Origin: Artemisia argyi
Lineage: Eukaryota; Streptophyta; Magnoliopsida; Asterales; Asteraceae
Length of the DNA stretch: 64,000 nt
Assembly (NCBI GenBank): GCA_030686995.1
Contig: CM060686.1
Location: forward strand, 74,909,757-74,973,756
Direction of reading: 5' to 3'
Every line of letters starts with the position of its first letter. The stretch's first letter is position 1. Below the pieces are notes generated by a model, which saw only the letters and a program-made list of their open reading frames with translations, was not told the DNA's origin and did not search any database. Both the position numbers and the translations under genes were made by a program. Positions 15,907 to 33,405 of this stretch are shown here, piece by piece.

Positions 15907-16002
15907 GGACTTTCCAATAGAAAGGTTGGGGTAACAAGCATAAATTCCAAAAGTTCAAGATCGCATATTGTGCTTACATGTGTTATCGAGTCTTGGTGCA
16001 AG
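15907..16002 (+). pseudogene. Captured kinesin-12-type motor exon inside Helitron B
   Basis: A 96 bp block bounded by GCAG and GTAATATG reads 32 uninterrupted codons, containing GLSNRK, SSRSH and [14 protein letters not shown] is the switch I motif of the kinesin motor. The GLSNRK.G.TSIN context matches plant kinesin-12 (POK/PAKRP class) from memory. The expected next exon with the DLAGSE switch II motif is not found, nor the P-loop exon, so only one exon was captured. It is in the same orientation as the Helitron, the usual pattern for Helitron gene capture. The intact frame suggests recent capture or chance preservation of a short exon. Confidence 0.75.
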
Positions 16003-17362
16003 GTAATATGATTTTTCAAGTTCGTTACTGCTTTTTTTTGCTATTAAAACTTAAAGAGATACTTGAGTCTTTAGTCTCAAATAACATATGTCAATAACAA
16101 CTGAATTTATGTCTAATAAATTGATGATGACGTCGAGTGATTTCAAATATCAATTTCATATTATAGTACAACTCTCTATGTTGCTGACTATTGAGCACTT
16201 GGTTTATATATATAGAGAGATTTAGCTATAAATGTAAACACGATCGTGAATGCATTTCCAGTCTCATGAACTTAAACACAAAGTCAGTCCACCTCAATCA
16301 ATAATGAAGGGATCATGACCATGTAACTTACGCTACAATCTCAGTCCACCTCAATTAGTCCACAACATTAAATACTTGCACATTGTAAGTGAAGTTTTTG
16401 ACCCGTTTTCAATTTTGTTCCCCGTTTTTAACCAAGTTGTATTATCTAAAATTTACATGTTTGAACTTGTATAGAAAAAATATAATAATGTGAATTGACT
16501 ATTCCTATATAAATGGGTCACTGTAGCCTCTTTTTAATTTGATCGAGCAATCTTAAAATGTTTAGTGAGGTCAAATGATGTTGGCCATATTGGGACTTGG
16601 TTAATGTGGTAAACGAACTTTACAACTCTAAGTTTTAGTGTGGTGAAGGCATTATAGTTCAAAAAATGCTTCATTTTTCTACATCATGTAAGTTTATTGA
16701 AGATTCCGTGCATCTCTATTGTAGCAAGAAAGAGGTTGGATTCAAATTTGGAGGGTCATCAAGAGATTCATGAAAATTTACTAAGTTCAAAATTGTAAAG
16801 AGAAGCTTTGTACGCCTGTCTTTGAGGAATTCCTCTTGATGGTTTTTAACTCATTATAATAGATCTCAATACGTAAATGATGATTGTCAGATGGATTGTG
16901 GGTATGGGTCAAAATGAAGCATAATTTGAAGAATGTTAAACGGGTGGGGTTGAACTCACTCTCTTTCTGGTCCATTTTTATTTATTATTATTATTATTTT
17001 TTTTTTGAAGTTTGTAAATACTTTGTGTTAATTTATGCATACAACAACTATTATTTGGTTTTTCAACGTGTTCAAGCATGTATTGTAGGATTATCCATAT
17101 GAACCTATACCAATGAATATGCAAGGTATGCATACCTAATTATAATATAATATCTAATTAGTTTTGTATATGTTTTACTTTATATATATTTTGGTACACA
17201 AAATGAATCGACATACATGTTGTGATATCTAAACGGAAAGGCTGAAAAGGTTTGATATATGAAAATGACAATAAAGAATCAAATAGTACGTTGAACATTG
17301 TTTAACATGATGTGCTACATAAAATTTGAACAGACCAACATTGTTTATTTCTACTGTCTAAT

Positions 17363-17918
17363 CACAACAACAACAACAACAAACCCAATCCTGCTGGGGC
17401 AGGGTATGGGGGAGGTAGAATGTAGACAGATCCTACCCCTATCCAGGATAAACCCGAAATAGAGAGATTGCTTCCAAAAAGACCTTCGGCAAGTGCAGGT
17501 GTGCGGGTGTGAGAGCAAAGCAAAGGGAGCAAAATAGACAGATACCACATAAGCAAAAGCAGTCAAGAAACATGCACAACAAGCAAACACGCGAACACAG
17601 AAGAAGCAAGAAAAACAAAAGCACAAGCAAGGAAGCACCAAACACAGAAGAGCAAACAAAACAAAGAAACAAGCTCCAAGGGAAGGCTAACCTAGGGGAG
17701 CAGCACACAGCAAAGCAGAGCAAGCAATGCACGGGGCCTAAAGCTAAGGCAAAGCAAAAACGGGGGTACCAAAAAAAAAAAAAAAAGAAAAAAAAAAGAA
17801 AAAAAAAAAGAAAAAAAAAAAAAAAAAAAAAACCCCAAGCCTAAACGCCAAAACTACCTCCACCCAAGAAACACCTAGCCTGAGCTACCCGTTAATCCTA
17901 ATTCTATCTCTCCACACC
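17363..17918 (-). mobile_element. Au-SINE-like retroposon, unusually long, TSD of 15 bp
   Basis: Perfect 15 bp target duplications TTTCTACTGTCTAAT (17348-17362 and 17919-17933) bracket the unit. Its plus-strand left end is (CAA)n followed by AACCCAATCC, GGGTATGGGGGAGG, ATGTAGACAGATCC and GAGATTGCTTCC, the reverse complement of the 3' part of the plant Au SINE, which ends in (TTG)n. An Au SINE is about 180 bp, whereas this unit is 556 bp, because a purine-rich stretch and a poly-A tract (17770-17831) are added on its 5' side. A TAGCTCAGG A-box-like motif lies near the 5' end on the minus strand (about 17875-17890). Confidence 0.7.
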
Positions 17919-18294
17919 TTTCTACTGTCTAATGAAAACATTAATTTTATGTTAGGATTTTTTATATGTCACACTTATTTGTGTGCAGAGACCCTTTCAG
18001 TTGTTGTGCACATTTTCTATTATTTAAAAATTAAGATTATTTACTTCAAGTATGTGAACAAGGATTGTAAACGTCATCCTCTTTTGTTCTTTAAATATTT
18101 AGTTGAATCTTTATTGTTTCTTTGAATTATTTCATACACTGTATATAGATAAGCATAGATGCACTATTAATCAGATTAAAATGAATTGGAAGATGGGTTC
18201 TTATGAAATGTGTGTGAAAAAGCGTTTTTATGAGCAATGTCTATTTCATACTTTTTATAAGCCACCCGTGATTTATCACGGGTTTATAGGCTAG

Positions 18295-18846
<552 letters not shown>

Positions 18847-18907
18847 TGATTGATCAGATTATTTGTTGGAGAACATAGATTCAGTTTTATGATTGATCAT
18901 TGGATAA

Positions 18908-19388
18908 CCTTTCTTTTTGTAGGATCATTATCTATGTTTTCCTTCCTTGATACTCCATTTAGGGGAGTAATATTCAAGGGGGAGCATGAGTGTTGCATTA
19001 TTCCACTTCACAACTCTTAGTTGTGTTCGAGACATGAAATGATTTCATGACTTGTCTTGTGTGGCAACTAACATTTTGTTTTGTAGGGTCAAAATCCATG
19101 TCTCCTCTCTTGGCACTCCATTTAGGGGGAGTATCGTCCAAGGGGGAGCAAGTGCATACTTCCCCCTCGCTACTCTTCTTTTTGTCTCGACAAAAAGGGG
19201 GAGAATTTATATATAAACTTGTTTCAAAATTTTAATTTATATATAAACTTGTTTCAAAAATTTTTTTGCATATCACATCTTCTTAGCAAAAACAAGTTTT
19301 TATACTAACTTTATGAGACTTAACACTAAAACTAGTGTTTTACTTATAAATAAAGTTTATGTTTTGTCATCAACAAAAAGGGGAAGAT
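18908..19388 (+). mobile_element. 3' internal remnant of a Copia-type element
   Basis: No coding domain remains. Repeated G-rich runs (AGGGGGAGTATC-like, CAAGGGGGAGCA, AAAAAGGGGGAGAA) end in a polypurine tract (AAAAAGGGGAAGAT, 19375-19388) abutting the LTR. This is the usual 3' non-coding end of plant Copia elements. The 5' part of the element and its other LTR are missing: the sequence joins RABH1 intron directly at 18907/18908. Confidence 0.55.
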
Positions 19389-19620
19389 TGTTAATACAAA
19401 TATCGCCTAAAAACGTTATTTATATTTTAACGATCTTTGCTAAGTTTTGTTAATGACAAAGTACAAACTTTAGATTGTAGTAAAACATCATTTTAGTTTA
19501 ACTCTTGTATAACTAGTCTTTACATTTCTTTTTAAACTTAACATTGTTTTTATTTCTTTAATAAGAAAGTATTTCTTTAATAAGGAAGTGTCACATCTTA
19601 TCAATGTGCATTTATGGTAA

Positions 19621-19825
19621 GTTTATGTGTTTGACTCTCCATGAAGTTCTTACACACTTTGGAAGTATTCCATGTTTGGTGCAATGCATGTTGACTAGTA
19701 TTTAGTAGATGTGACATTGTTTGTTTATGTGTTTGACTATCCATGAAGTTCTTACACACTTTGGAAGTATTCCATGTTTGATGCAATGCATGTTGACTAG
19801 TATTTAGTAGATGTGACATTGTTTG
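19621..19825 (+). repeat. Two tandem 102 bp repeats in the LTR
   Basis: GTTTATGTGTTTGACT starts at 19621 and again at 19723. The two units differ at about two positions (CTCTCC/CTATCC, TTTGGTGC/TTTGATGC). They lie upstream of the TATA box, so they probably belong to U3. Confidence 0.9.
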
Positions 19826-20586
19826 TTTTGGAGTGATTTATTGTAAGTTATGTTGAACAGTTCTGGCGGAACCCTGGAGGAACACGGGCGGAACCCTTCT
19901 GAGGGTGTCGCCGTGTCTGCCAGACTGCTGACTTCCTTTGGTATAAATACCAAAGCACTTGCAAGAAATCCCTCACCCTTTTAGGACATATTTTCACATA
20001 CTCTCTCAACTAACTCAGTAACATTTGACTTGTGTGATTCTCTTATGTAGCAAGGGACTTTACAAGATCATTCAAGAAGTTACAAGCTTCAACTCTAAAG
20101 TTGCAAGTCTTGTTAGCTATGTCATGTATAAGCTTTGGTAGTTTATACTTCATTTGTGTCATGTATGTAGAAGTGATTGGTTAGTATTTTAGGCCTCAAA
20201 ATACGTATTATGTCGGGAGTTGTTGTACCCTTGTAAAAGAACTAACGGGAATGGTTGTACCCTTGGTAAAGAACTCGACATCTAGCTTAGTGTCGGTAAA
20301 AGTGTAAGCGACGATGGGAGTGGTTGTACCCGTGTAAAAGAGCTCGACATCTAGCTTAGTGTCGGTAAAAGTGTAAGTGACGTTGTAAAGGTTTTCTCCG
20401 CCGGTGAAAGGAGCTTGTTGATTAGTGCTTATAACTCTCGAGTTGGAAACTCGGGGCGTGGATGTAGGGCAAGGAAAAAGAGTCCTTGTAGCCGAACCAC
20501 GATAAACAATCGTGTTGTGGTTTGATCGTTTCTTTCTTTATCTTTGCTTATTACATATTGTCCTTTAGTTAGAATTGCTAATCACA

Positions 20587-20830
20587 TATAAAGCTTTTCA
20601 AAGAATTAAACAAGTAAAGTTGTGTTTATATCTTTAAACAAATGTAAAGCTTTTCAAAGAACTAAACAAGCAAAGTTAGGATCATCACAAGTAAAGCTTT
20701 TCAAAGTATGAAACAAGTAAAGTTAGAATTGTTATTCACATGAAAAGCTTTTTAAAGAATCAAACATATAACGTTGTGTTTATATCTTTAAGCAAACGTA
20801 AAGTTTTTAAAGGACATTCAAGCTAAAAAG
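20587..20830 (+). repeat. Imperfect tandem repeats near the LTR end
   Basis: At least four units of about 55-60 bp carry AAAGCTTTTCAAAGAA followed by AAACAAGTAAAGTT, with increasing divergence to the right. They lie downstream of the TATA box, in the U5-side half of the LTR. Confidence 0.8.
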
Positions 20831-21138
20831 GATTTAAAAAGCGGTAAACTATTCAACCCCCCTTCTAGTTTTCCACAGACTCTTTATACAAAGATCTTCA
20901 AAGCAACATAAATCCAGCATAATCATGTGGTATTCAGTTTACTTTCCCTTGTTAGCATTCTGTTCATGTTTCATGCATATCCAAGAACAACAAAACGCCT
21001 ATATTTATATTTTATAATTACAACCTTCACAAAAACACATTAAAAATCATTAAAACCTAAAAATCATGATGGAGTTTTCTTCATTGAGAGAGTGGTGATG
21101 ATTAGGGTTCTTCTTGTGGAAAAATATACTTTTTTTTA

Positions 21139-21216
<78 letters not shown>

Positions 21217-21304
21217 TTATTTTTATGCATAATTTATTCCTTAAATATAACTTAACAATATAAATTATTTAAGCATGAGTTATTTTGTATTGTAAATCAC
21301 AAAA

Positions 21305-21539
21305 ATTAGCTTGGTCTAATGGTTGAAGCATTTGTATGTGGATTAAATGACTTAGGTTCAAATCTTGCAAAGGATAATTTTTTAAACAATTTTAATCCGA
21401 AATTTACAACCAAAAATTAATGTGATGATGTGGACATTAATGCGATGACATGGACATATTCATGAGATGATGTGTACATTAACGCGATGACATGGACATA
21501 TTGTCGATGATGTTGCTTTATCTAGTCATGTTTATCTTG

Positions 21540-21628
<89 letters not shown>

Positions 21629-21640
21629 TGTATGTATGTA
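21305..21640 (+). repeat. tRNA-derived SINE-like unit, copy 2
   Basis: A-box-like TAGCTTGGTCTAATGG near 21306, decayed B box GGTTCAAATCT at 21355-21365, the 22 bp GATGATGTGGACATTA-type repeats at about 21419-21505, then (TA)n followed by a (TATG)n tract not present in copy 1. Confidence 0.5.
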
Positions 21641-21814
21641 TGAAAAAACGTGTTGTCGTTGTATCCGTGCTTTCTCATATGCTTTGAATTCTGATATGTG
21701 GCATTAAGTTTTAATTTTATGCAATATGTATAAATTTTTTTTGATATCTTTTAAAGTGTGATGTGTGGTAATACGTGCTATTTTTTGTATATTGTGTATA
21801 ATTTTGATTTGTAA

Positions 21815-21851
<37 letters not shown>

Positions 21852-21884
21852 CATAAGTGGTGCAATCTATTTTTGTGGTTTCAG

Positions 21885-23824
21885 ATTAAATACAATGCGG
21901 GACAAGAATACGAGGGAGCTTTTTTACTCAATGGCACAAATTTCCAAGTTAATGAGGTAAATACATCTAAAGTTTCAAGTTATTTAATTTACCAAATTGA
22001 ATAATTTTAGAAAATATAAATAGGCACTAAAATTCATAAGGGTTGCAATCTATTTTTGTGCTTTCGGATTACATAAAATGTAAAACACCAATGTGAGGAA
22101 GCTTTCTACTCACTGGCACATATTTCCAAGTTAATGAGGTAATTACTCTAAAGTTCCAAGTTATTTTTTACCATATGCTATCATTGCCTGTATATCGACG
22201 ATGTTCTCTTGGCTTTTCTACCAGGGCCTCATATGTTACGGTTAGCTGCCTGTTAGCTCCCCTGAGGCTTGATTATCTACAATATGAAATGTAAATTGTT
22301 TTTAATTAAAGGTATTTCTATGGTTGGGTCATACATCATTTATTTTTACATGCGTGCGCCTATTTCACAGTTAAAGTAGAGGAGCCTTTACGCCAAAATA
22401 CGCAATCGAGCATTTGCTTACTTGGAGGGGAATAGGAGATTCAAAATTGCGTTGGTTTCTTGGAGATGAAAAAATTGAGACCTGGATCGATGTACATATT
22501 TGTACGCGCTTATTGATGTACATGAAATCAACAACCTGGTAAGATGAATCGTGGATTAATATTGTCAAAGTTAAATCAAGATATGTCAAGAGGACGTACA
22601 AAAGCTTTCTATCGATTTTTTTGTTCCTCCTCGGCCCAATATTGGTATGTCCACTTTGACATGTTAATTTTATTTTGACAGGTGCTAATGTACCAGAACA
22701 CGAACTTACCTTAATTGTCATGGTTGTCATGTTGCTACTCTGATACTCCCTCTGTACCATATTAAATGTTCATGTTTGACTTTTCAAGTCTTTTTTTTTA
22801 TCAACTTTGACTTTAAATATTTTTGTTTGTGTTATATAGTATTTGATAAAAAATATACGCAATGAAAATATATTTAAAACTTAATCCATTCATATATTTT
22901 GTATTAAGTATTATATTACACAAACACAAATATTTAAGGTCAAAGTTGAGAAAAAAAGACTTTAAAAAGTCAAACATGACATTTAATATGGGACGGAGGG
23001 AGTACTAAAATTCTAAAAGTGAGATTAGGTTTCGTATTTAAGTAACAATATCTCATTATAAGATATATGTTGAATTATAATGCTAATTAATAATTTTTTA
23101 GGCAGGGTGGAATAATTGTGACTTACGGTGGTATGGCTAAGAAACATGTGATTGCATCAAGTTCAACATTTATTTTTAATGTAAGTCATTGTATATCAGA
23201 ACATTAAATGATTTTTAACCTCCTATGTTTAGTAACTTGCATTTTTCTTTTCTTTTTAATCCTTTGGTTTCGTTTTTGAAATATGCATTTTTTTTAAACC
23301 ACCGGTATGCAAATCTAGCATAAAGAAATTAAAAATATTGTGTGCCGAAGATTGTTTATTGATATAAAGTAGCTCTTGATTTAAACACACCATTTCTTGC
23401 AATAAGTATGTCTTTCAATTTTCAGTTTTTACTGTGTATCTAAAGAACATGCATACACAATTACCTGCAAATATGTGATATTTATGGAATAGGGTTTTCT
23501 TTAAAAATATTCTTTCTAGTTAACTTTACAGAAAAGGGATCTTGTTTTCCTAGTAGTTTACAATCCTCGGCCTTATTAATCAGTAATATCTGATTATTGC
23601 ATTTTTGTGATTACATATAGGAACCACACATTTTCAAGGAAAATGGGCACTCAAAACTACATGTATGCCCGCGGGACAAGTTGTGGTATTATGATTACAA
23701 TTCATATATGAAACTTTGGAAAAGGGAACAAGAAAGAAAGGCTAGGAGAAAAGATGTGCAAAAGTTGGCGGGAATCATTAGAAAGAAGTTGTTGCAGTTA
23801 CGAGATCAGAAGAACTTGAAATGA
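21885..23824 (+). pseudogene. Unidentified plant gene, exon series, copy 2 (better preserved 3' end)
   Basis: The exon at 21885-21956 contains GQEYEGAFLLNG. 23102-23180 contains GGIIVTYGG with a 79 bp phase that fits the next exon, 23621-23824, which contains HVCPRDKLWYYDYNSYMKLW, then EQERKARRKD and RKKLLQLRDQKNLK before tandem TGA codons (23822-23827). The last two exons are open and correctly phased, so the 3' end could still be coding. The middle exon near 22371 carries stops in every frame and no 5' part is visible. The Stowaway lies in the intron. Family unknown. This may be the 3' remnant of a real gene. Confidence 0.5.
22746..23002. mobile_element. Stowaway MITE, copy 2, uninterrupted
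   Basis: The 257 bp unit has ends CTCCCTCTGTACC and GGGACGGAGGGAG flanked by TA (22744-22745, 23003-23004), and extended inverted arms (GTTTGACTTTTCAAGTC versus GACTTTAAAAAGTCAAAC). It contains the empty site AAGGT of the copy-1 solo LTR. Confidence 0.9.
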
Positions 23825-24376
23825 TGAAGGTGAATGCTAGAGTGAAGAAGAGGATATTGAAACATTTTCTTATGATAATTTGTATTTAGCATACTCTCCC
23901 GGAGAATAGCCTAAAGTTCCTCTTTAGAATATTGATTATTTTGTTTTAAAAACATGTATGCATCAACGATCCATGTTTTTGCATAAGATATTTTCATATG
24001 TTATTTGATTATTGATTTAACTTATTTTAGTGTTTAATATGATAAGTAAACTTCAATCACATACACATCACATATTAGTGTACGTTTATATCAGATTTAC
24101 TGTAAAAGTTTTATAAAAAATAGTTATGTATATTAACCAATATTCATGTAAAATGTTAATCAAATAATTTCTTTAACCATTTTTATAAAGGTTATTTACA
24201 CATTATCAAGAATAACAAAGTTTACATATTTATGAAAAATAAAAATCAAATATATAGTTTAACGTTTATTTACATAAGTATAATATATTTTTAAAAAATA
24301 TCATATTAGATTCTTATTAATTTTTATATCCTTTATGTTCACTCGGTGTGAAAATAAAGAAAAGTGAATCAATTTA

Positions 24377-24659
24377 GGTCCCGTTTGTTTCGTGCAATGT
24401 TTGTGATAGAATTGGAATCTGTTTATAGAATTGTAATGAAGGAATTGGAAAGGATTTGGAATATGAAAGAATTGGAATTTGCAAAATTAACACGTGTTTG
24501 GTTGGAAGAAAGTGAAATAAGAAAAAATAAATTATATTAAAGTATTTAAAATTTTATTTTAAATTAAAATGATAAATTGAATAATAATAATAATAAATAA
24601 AAATAATATTTAAATAAAAATAATTATAAAATAATTTTAATAATAATAATAATAATAAT

Positions 24660-24698
<39 letters not shown>

Positions 24699-25708
24699 AA
24701 TAATAATAATAATAATAATAATACTAAATGATTTTTGATAATAAATATAATGAATTCCATGAAATTGTGAACGATTTAATATCATTTGAGTACCAAATCT
24801 TTTTTACATATCAAAGGATTATTCTCCACCCTTCATCTTTATTTGATATAATGGATGATATTAATTACAACAATTTAAAAAACCCATTTTTATCTTTTTT
24901 TTTTCATATGTTAATATCTTTTAAACCGTTAATTGTTAAGCGAAAAAATATACAGTTACGACGAGCATTTAATTATCTTTCTATAGATAGGCACTTCGAT
25001 ATGCTTTCGACAAAATTATTTTTTTCGTGTTTTTCACGTTTTTTTACGTTTTTTTTTTGTCGTTACTGAAATTTGCATGAAAAAATCATATGTGATTTAA
25101 CACTAATATCACATGTGATATTATATATCATATATGTTTTAACACTAATTAATATCACATATGATATTACATATCATATGTGATCTAACGCTAATATCGT
25201 ATGTGATTTTTCATGCAAATTTCAATAATGAAAAAAAAGATGAAAAAACGTGAAAAAAACGATTTTTTTTTTCGAAAGTATATCAAAGTGCCCGTCTATA
25301 GAAAGATAATTAAATGCTAGTCGCGATTGTGTAATTATTTTCGCTTAACAATTGACGGTTTAAGAGATATTTAAATTATAAGAAATATGTGAAATATTAA
25401 AATGCTTTTAATCACAACTATTGATTTCATTTTAAATGTATGGTAACGATAAGTCCCTTGGTATGTAAGATAATTTTGTTATGTAAAATAACTCTTCTCA
25501 TTGTAAACATTCTTTACATTTGCTATGGTATGTTGAATTCTACATAATTGAAAATTTGAAGGATTTCATTCCATTTCATTTGCCAACCAAACATGTTAAG
25601 AAATAGAATTCAGATTTTGAATTCTTTAAATCTGCCAAACAAACACCTTATGGAATGGAGATTTAAATTTAACCATAATTCTAAAGATTTCGCGAAACAA
25701 ACGAGGGC
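24377..25708. mobile_element. Tourist-like (PIF/Harbinger) element, 1.3 kb, copy 2
   Basis: Ends GGTCCCGTTTGTTTCG and (inverted) GCCCTCGTTTGTTTCG, flanked by TTA at 24374-24376 and 25709-25711. Same nested foldback as copy 1, with shorter trinucleotide tracts, part of them (CAA)n. Confidence 0.75.
24912..25373. mobile_element. Foldback element, copy 2
   Basis: Long inverted arms (AGCATTTAATTATCTTTC at left, GAAAGATAATTAAATGCT at right) enclose the palindromic core (ATCACATGTGAT, ATCACATATGAT, ATCATATGTGAT). Same position inside the Tourist-like element as in copy 1. Confidence 0.75.
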
Positions 25709-26130
25709 TTACTCTTTGCTAGCCAAGGAATTTCATTTCTAGTAAAGTAGCATTAGCATAAAATCTTAAACGTAAACCAATATTATAATTTAAGTATCAA
25801 GTTTAATCAAATGTCACATTGAAAATATTTTATAACAAATAAATGCTTCATGAAACACAATTTAAAATAAATAACATACTTAAGTCGACCGGTTCCGCTT
25901 CAACGATTCATATACCGAAAATAATTTAACTTTAAATTGCTTTCACCGCAACGCGCGACAGCCCAATTCCTCCTAAATTAAGGGTGCGTTGGGTATCCCT
26001 TATGTGAATGAGGGAATCGCGCAATTCCTCTCCCAACGGGATAGCTTGTTTGTATTCCGCTCTTCTCCCTGAAGGAAAAGATAAAATAACAGTAATAATT
26101 CTAAATGTTTGATTAAGATGATGAGCCCAC

Positions 26131-32495
<6,365 letters not shown>

Positions 32496-33397
32496 TACTA
32501 AACCACCTCTCTCTCGGTTACCCCATATACTCATCCAACCTTGGATGATCTGTGTGTATGATTCTACATAAACCATACCAGTATCGATATTTTTGAAGGT
32601 TAGTGCTTATATGGAAAAGGTTTTGTCATGTTTGGCTGTAGTTGAATTAGTTATAGTGCAATAGTTTTGCAATTTGTTATGCATTAGTGGTTACTGTTTG
32701 AAACTGTTCTTTGTTTGAGGCTGTTTCCGAATTTAAGGTTGAATTGTAGTCTAGACTTGAATGACGTATTTGAATCGTTTAGCTGCTTTTTTTGTTTGGA
32801 GATCTTTTTAGTTTTTTATTCGCAGCTGACAAAACGTCTGCAAACTGTTGAGCAAATGCATACATGGCTTGGGATTGTGAGTGATATCCGTACCATCTGG
32901 GCTTTTTGATGGTGAAATACTTGAATGGTATCATTTTACTTTCACTTGTTAATTATACTAGACGAGTACCGGTGCATAGCTAGGGATTTTATAGCGGCAC
33001 ATAATTGTGATTGTGATATTTTGGTTAGGCGTTTTGTGTAACATTTATTTATACAACGTAAAAGCTCAAAATGTAACTGAAATATAAAAGTTGACTTTCA
33101 ATTGATCTTCCGTTAGATAATCACACACATTATCATCGTATTTATCATAATCATAATCCTCAATACCACTGTAATTTAATTAAATTTTAACGAACCAATA
33201 AGTAACAAGAATTATACATTGTGTATGATAAAAGGGACTACCAAAATAAATAAAAGTATTCGCTTTTTATTTAATTTAAGATGAAATATTTTAATTAAAT
33301 GGTTTATTTAAACTTATTAAAACATTTTCTTATATTATGACAAGTTTCTTTAATTAATTTTAAGTTTTCGATTTTTGAATTTTCAAGAAATGTGATA
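32496..33397 (+). other. RABH1 3' UTR and downstream flank
   Basis: T-rich sequence after the TGA (32493-32495) fits a plant 3' UTR of a few hundred bases. No single canonical AATAAA can be singled out as the poly(A) signal. From about 33000 the sequence is AT-rich intergenic DNA without recognisable features up to the hAT element. Confidence 0.5.
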
Positions 33398-33405
33398 CAC
33401 CTATT

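Larger units (their letters stand above)
14813..18294 (+). mobile_element. Helitron B (3.5 kb), non-autonomous, absent from copy 2
   Basis: The element starts TCTATATATATAATAAAAG (14813) and ends CTAG (18291-18294), preceded 8 nt upstream by a perfect hairpin (CCCGTGA, loop TTTA, TCACGGG, 18265-18282). It sits between host A (14812) and T (18295). Copy 2 has the empty A|T site near 26131. All four Helitron hallmarks are met. No Rep or helicase is present, so it depends on another element. It carries a kinesin exon (15907-16002) and a nested SINE-like retroposon (17363-17918). A further exon-like segment near 17088-17126 (TATGAACCTATACC before a GT) is unidentified. Confidence 0.9.
19389..20877 (+). 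repeat. 3' LTR of the truncated Copia-type element (1.49 kb)
   Basis: Starts TGTTAATACAAAT directly after the polypurine tract and ends CCCCCCTTCTAGTTTTCCACA, both typical of plant Copia LTRs. A TATA box (GGTATAAATACC, 19940-19951) is in plus orientation. The LTR is rich in internal tandem repeats: 102 bp units at 19621-19825, about 75 bp units (CTCGACATCTAGCTTAGTGTC) in 20213-20400 and about 60 bp units at 20587-20830. It ends exactly where copy 2 of the duplication begins. Confidence 0.65.

Noticed and set aside
17439..17844. Overlapping Cys/Leu-rich minus frame and Lys-rich plus frame
   Set aside because: They arise from purine-rich sequence and the poly-A tract in the SINE-like retroposon.
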